NCBI GenBank assembly: GCA_937998875.1
Contig: CALLBO010000028.1
Span: 1 to 64,000, forward strand
Source: an uncultured Granulosicoccaceae bacterium
GTDB lineage: Bacteria > Pseudomonadota > Gammaproteobacteria > Granulosicoccales > Granulosicoccaceae
Reading direction: 5' to 3'
DNA length: 64,000 nt
Notes under the pieces: model-generated
Databases searched by the model: none
What the model was told of the DNA's origin: nothing
What the model saw: the letters and a program-made list of their open reading frames with translations, nothing else
Part shown: piece by piece, positions 62,353 to 64,000 of the stretch
Position numbering within the stretch: position 1 is the first letter of the stretch
Layout of the letters: every line of letters starts with the position of its first letter
Program-made: the position numbers and the translations under genes

Positions 62353-63135
62353 TCACTGAACAAAGTACCTGAATCCAAAACCAAACGTTAATCCATCAGC
62401 TGATTCGATTCCGGCATAGGCTTCTGATCTGTTTAACGGCAACACAACTCCGCCACCAAAGCCCAAAACGGTATCGTTATCGCCGCCCCTTTTTACCAGC
62501 TGCATACCTGCATTTGCATACCATTGCATAGCCTGCTTCAGTGATGCAGCGGTGATGTCGCCACTGATCAGTAGTTCAAGTTTAATATTGCGAATATCTC
62601 CGCCGGAACCAGCTCCTGAAGAACAGGAACCAGGCACCGTCACAAAAAGTAGATCTTCCGTAAAGTACTGGATGCAGGTTGATTGTCCGGAACTGCCTGC
62701 AAAGTCAGCTCGATGAAATGAAACCTTTGCTGCGGTCTCGGTTTTGTTAAAGAGTTGTTGCCCGAATCCATAGAATGCACCAAGCCCGTAGGATATTTCG
62801 TCTGCAGCTCCAAATTCCGACTGTCCCAAATCCCCGAAGAACAGAACATTCGGCGCAAACTTATAGTTCAGTCGAAATCCCAAATGGCTGTAGTCAACGT
62901 CGTCCATGTCGCCGGTTGAGTATCCCGTTTCAAGGGTCATCTTTGGATGGGTCGCAATTTGCGCCGTGCGGCCAATTTGAAGACCGAAATATTCAGCGTG
63001 GCTGACAGGCGAGGCGCCTAGTAAAAGCAGAAGGGCAAACCATATCGCGTGGTGTTTGTTTAATTTTGCTGCAACGTTTAAAACAGTGCGGGTAAGAATT
63101 AGTCGGGGCTCAAAACTAGACGTCAAACTACACAT
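62353..63135 (-). CDS. Outer-membrane beta-barrel protein
   Basis: 260 residues from ATG 63135, with GGAGAAA 6 bases upstream. The N terminus is long: ~30 residues before a hydrophobic signal core (HAIWFALLLLLGASPVSHA). The mature part alternates strands (TLETGYSTGDMDDVDYSHLG, FRLNYKFAPNVLFFGDLGQS, GAFYGFGQQLF) and ends in GFGFRYFVQ, an aromatic terminal strand. A two-Cys loop (STCIQYFTEDLLFVTVPGSC) is unusual. No family was recognised beyond a general barrel. Confidence 0.65.
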   Translation of the reverse strand: MCSLTSSFEPRLILTRTVLNVAAKLNKHHAIWFALLLLLGASPVSHAEYFGLQIGRTAQIATHPKMTLETGYSTGDMDDVDYSHLGFRLNYKFAPNVLFFGDLGQSEFGAADEISYGLGAFYGFGQQLFNKTETAAKVSFHRADFAGSSGQSTCIQYFTEDLLFVTVPGSCSSGAGSGGDIRNIKLELLISGDITAASLKQAMQWYANAGMQLVKRGGDNDTVLGFGGGVVLPLNRSEAYAGIESADGLTFGFGFRYFVQ

Positions 63136-63597
63136 TAACTTTCTCCGGTTACTACGCACTTTCCCAAGCGGATGCTTGCTGCCTCCACCCTCGCATACGC
63201 CTACATTACTATGCAGCTGAAGTAGTAAAATAAGGTGTTCCAGCTGTGTAAAATTCCCGTTACCATAAATTCCTTTAAAGTGATGGTAACATACGAAAAT
63301 TATTTTACGAGCGAATACAAGACACCGATAGCGAAGTGTGATGTCTTACCCATTGTATAAATTAGCCATTGTATAAAAACGAGCTGAAGAAAAAAATCTG
63401 GAAAGGGATTTTGTGTGAGGTTTTTACCTGTCACCTACACGGATTGCCTGAGACACCCTTTTGCATCTATATGCAAAGTAGCACGATTGCGCAGAAAAAA
63501 TACAAGGGATAGTCACGAGATACCCGAAGTCAAAAATGCTCCCTTGGAATTCGTTTGCAGTATTATTCTTAAACGTCCGAAGATATGAGGCAGGCTT
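63136..63597. promoter_or_regulatory. Divergent intergenic region with inverted and direct repeats
   Basis: A perfect 8-bp inverted repeat GTTACCAT/ATGGTAAC (63259-63266, 63283-63290; 16-bp spacer) and a 12-bp direct repeat CCATTGTATAAA (63350-63361, 63366-63377). Either could control the barrel gene or the NMT1-like gene. A CTGAGACACCC near 63448 is not enough to call a TPP riboswitch. Confidence 0.4.
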
Positions 63598-64000
63598 GTG
63601 GAAACAATAAACATTCAATTTACACTGTTTTCGGCATTTTACTCGCCATTGATTGCAGTATTTTCCGGTGGGTTTTTGAAAGAGGAAGGGCTGGACGCAC
63701 AGTGGTCTGTGGCCAAAGCGGGCACATCGGCACTGACCTCACTGGAAGACGGGTCTGCACACGTTGTTCAGTCTGCTCTCAGTCAAGGTTTAACAGCGCT
63801 GGATAAGGGTGAGAAAAGTAACATTCGCCACTTTGCCCAGGTGAATGAGATGGACGGATTTTTCCTGACCGGGAAAGAACCGGATGATAATTTTAGCTGG
63901 AGCAAGCTTGAAGGAGCCAGAGTCATATTGTTTGGCGGCGGTCAACCGTTGGTCATGTTCAAATACGCCTGTCACCAAGCCGAAATTGACTTTGATAAAA
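63598..64000 (+). CDS. NMT1/THI5-like substrate-binding protein (partial)
   Basis: The first 134 codons, starting at GTG 63598 with GAGG at 63587-63590; it continues past the window. INIQFTLFSAFYSPLIAVFS, GGFLKEEGLDAQWSVAKAGT and SAHVVQSALSQGLTALDKGE resemble the first lobe of NMT1/THI5 periplasmic-binding-like proteins. No signal peptide is seen, so it may be cytoplasmic, as for pyrimidine-synthase-like members, or the start is further upstream. Its ligand is unknown. Confidence 0.75.
   Translation, partial: METINIQFTLFSAFYSPLIAVFSGGFLKEEGLDAQWSVAKAGTSALTSLEDGSAHVVQSALSQGLTALDKGEKSNIRHFAQVNEMDGFFLTGKEPDDNFSWSKLEGARVILFGGGQPLVMFKYACHQAEIDFDK

Noticed and set aside
63421-63540. Possible TPP riboswitch because of CTGAGACACCC upstream of a THI5-like gene
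   Set aside because: The segment pairing with ACCC, the CCTGATCTGG helix and the GCGNAGGGA end are not present in order, so the short match is probably chance.

Overview
The window looks like the chromosome of a free-living, probably marine gammaproteobacterium. The evidence is gene content: metG followed by a complete rnfABCDGE operon, divergent apbC, dcd, rppH, a long DsbD, FxsA, CIRCE-controlled groESL, a fabA/fabB-type pair, YfaZ, MlaA, DUF1840, DUF1841 and DUF2970. A secreted PL14-type polysaccharide lyase and a DUF2796/ZrgA-type zinc locus also point to an aquatic organism. I cannot name a genus from sequence alone.

Layout. (1) 1-306: the 3' end of a fumarylacetoacetate-hydrolase-family gene and a tRNA-Arg(UCG). 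(2) About 307-8550: an AT-rich accessory region directly 3' of the tRNA. It holds a ribbon-helix-helix protein, a ROK-like protein, an orphan Phd-like antitoxin, a poly-glycine membrane protein, a 2OG-Fe oxygenase-like protein, a frameshifted serine recombinase, a broken thermonuclease gene, a TacA/TacT-type toxin-antitoxin pair with a palindromic operator, and an HTH protein. It resembles a decaying integrated element. (3) 8.5-31 kb: core and metabolic genes in short units: transporters, MlaA, four Nudix enzymes over the window, MazG, a HAD phosphatase, a nucleoside hydrolase, an oxidoreductase, the PL14-like lyase with four small cysteine modules, a nitroreductase and YfaZ. (4) 31-40.9 kb: DUF1841-rnfEGDCBA-metG on the minus strand, divergent from apbC-dcd-rppH. 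(5) 41-44.5 kb: a zinc-type locus (His-rich DUF2796 protein, ABC ATPase, permease, DUF3299 protein) preceded by a perfect 19-bp Zur-box-like palindrome. (6) 44.6-54.7 kb: envelope proteins, including a 984-residue Ig-repeat/calcium-repeat lipoprotein, a candidate small RNA with an orphan terminator, YigZ, a DsbD with a duplicated periplasmic domain, and FxsA. (7) 54.7-64 kb: an unrecognised two-gene unit, groES-groEL with CIRCE, a DUF4197-like exported protein, a fused double-hotdog FabA-like protein beside fabB, a beta-barrel protein and the start of an NMT1/THI5-like binding protein.

Most notable points. The 355-residue FabA-like protein carries the FabA-type catalytic Asp only in its first hotdog and the catalytic His only in its second, as expected for a fused pseudo-dimer with one composite active site. 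DsbD carries two tandem alpha domains, each with its own redox cysteine pair. The divergent region at 3864-4081 holds seven GTAC sites in about 215 bp. A run of hairpins ending in a strong terminator at 50522-50626 has no gene upstream on that strand.

Limits: all family calls come from reading motifs in the translated sequence; no database search was possible.
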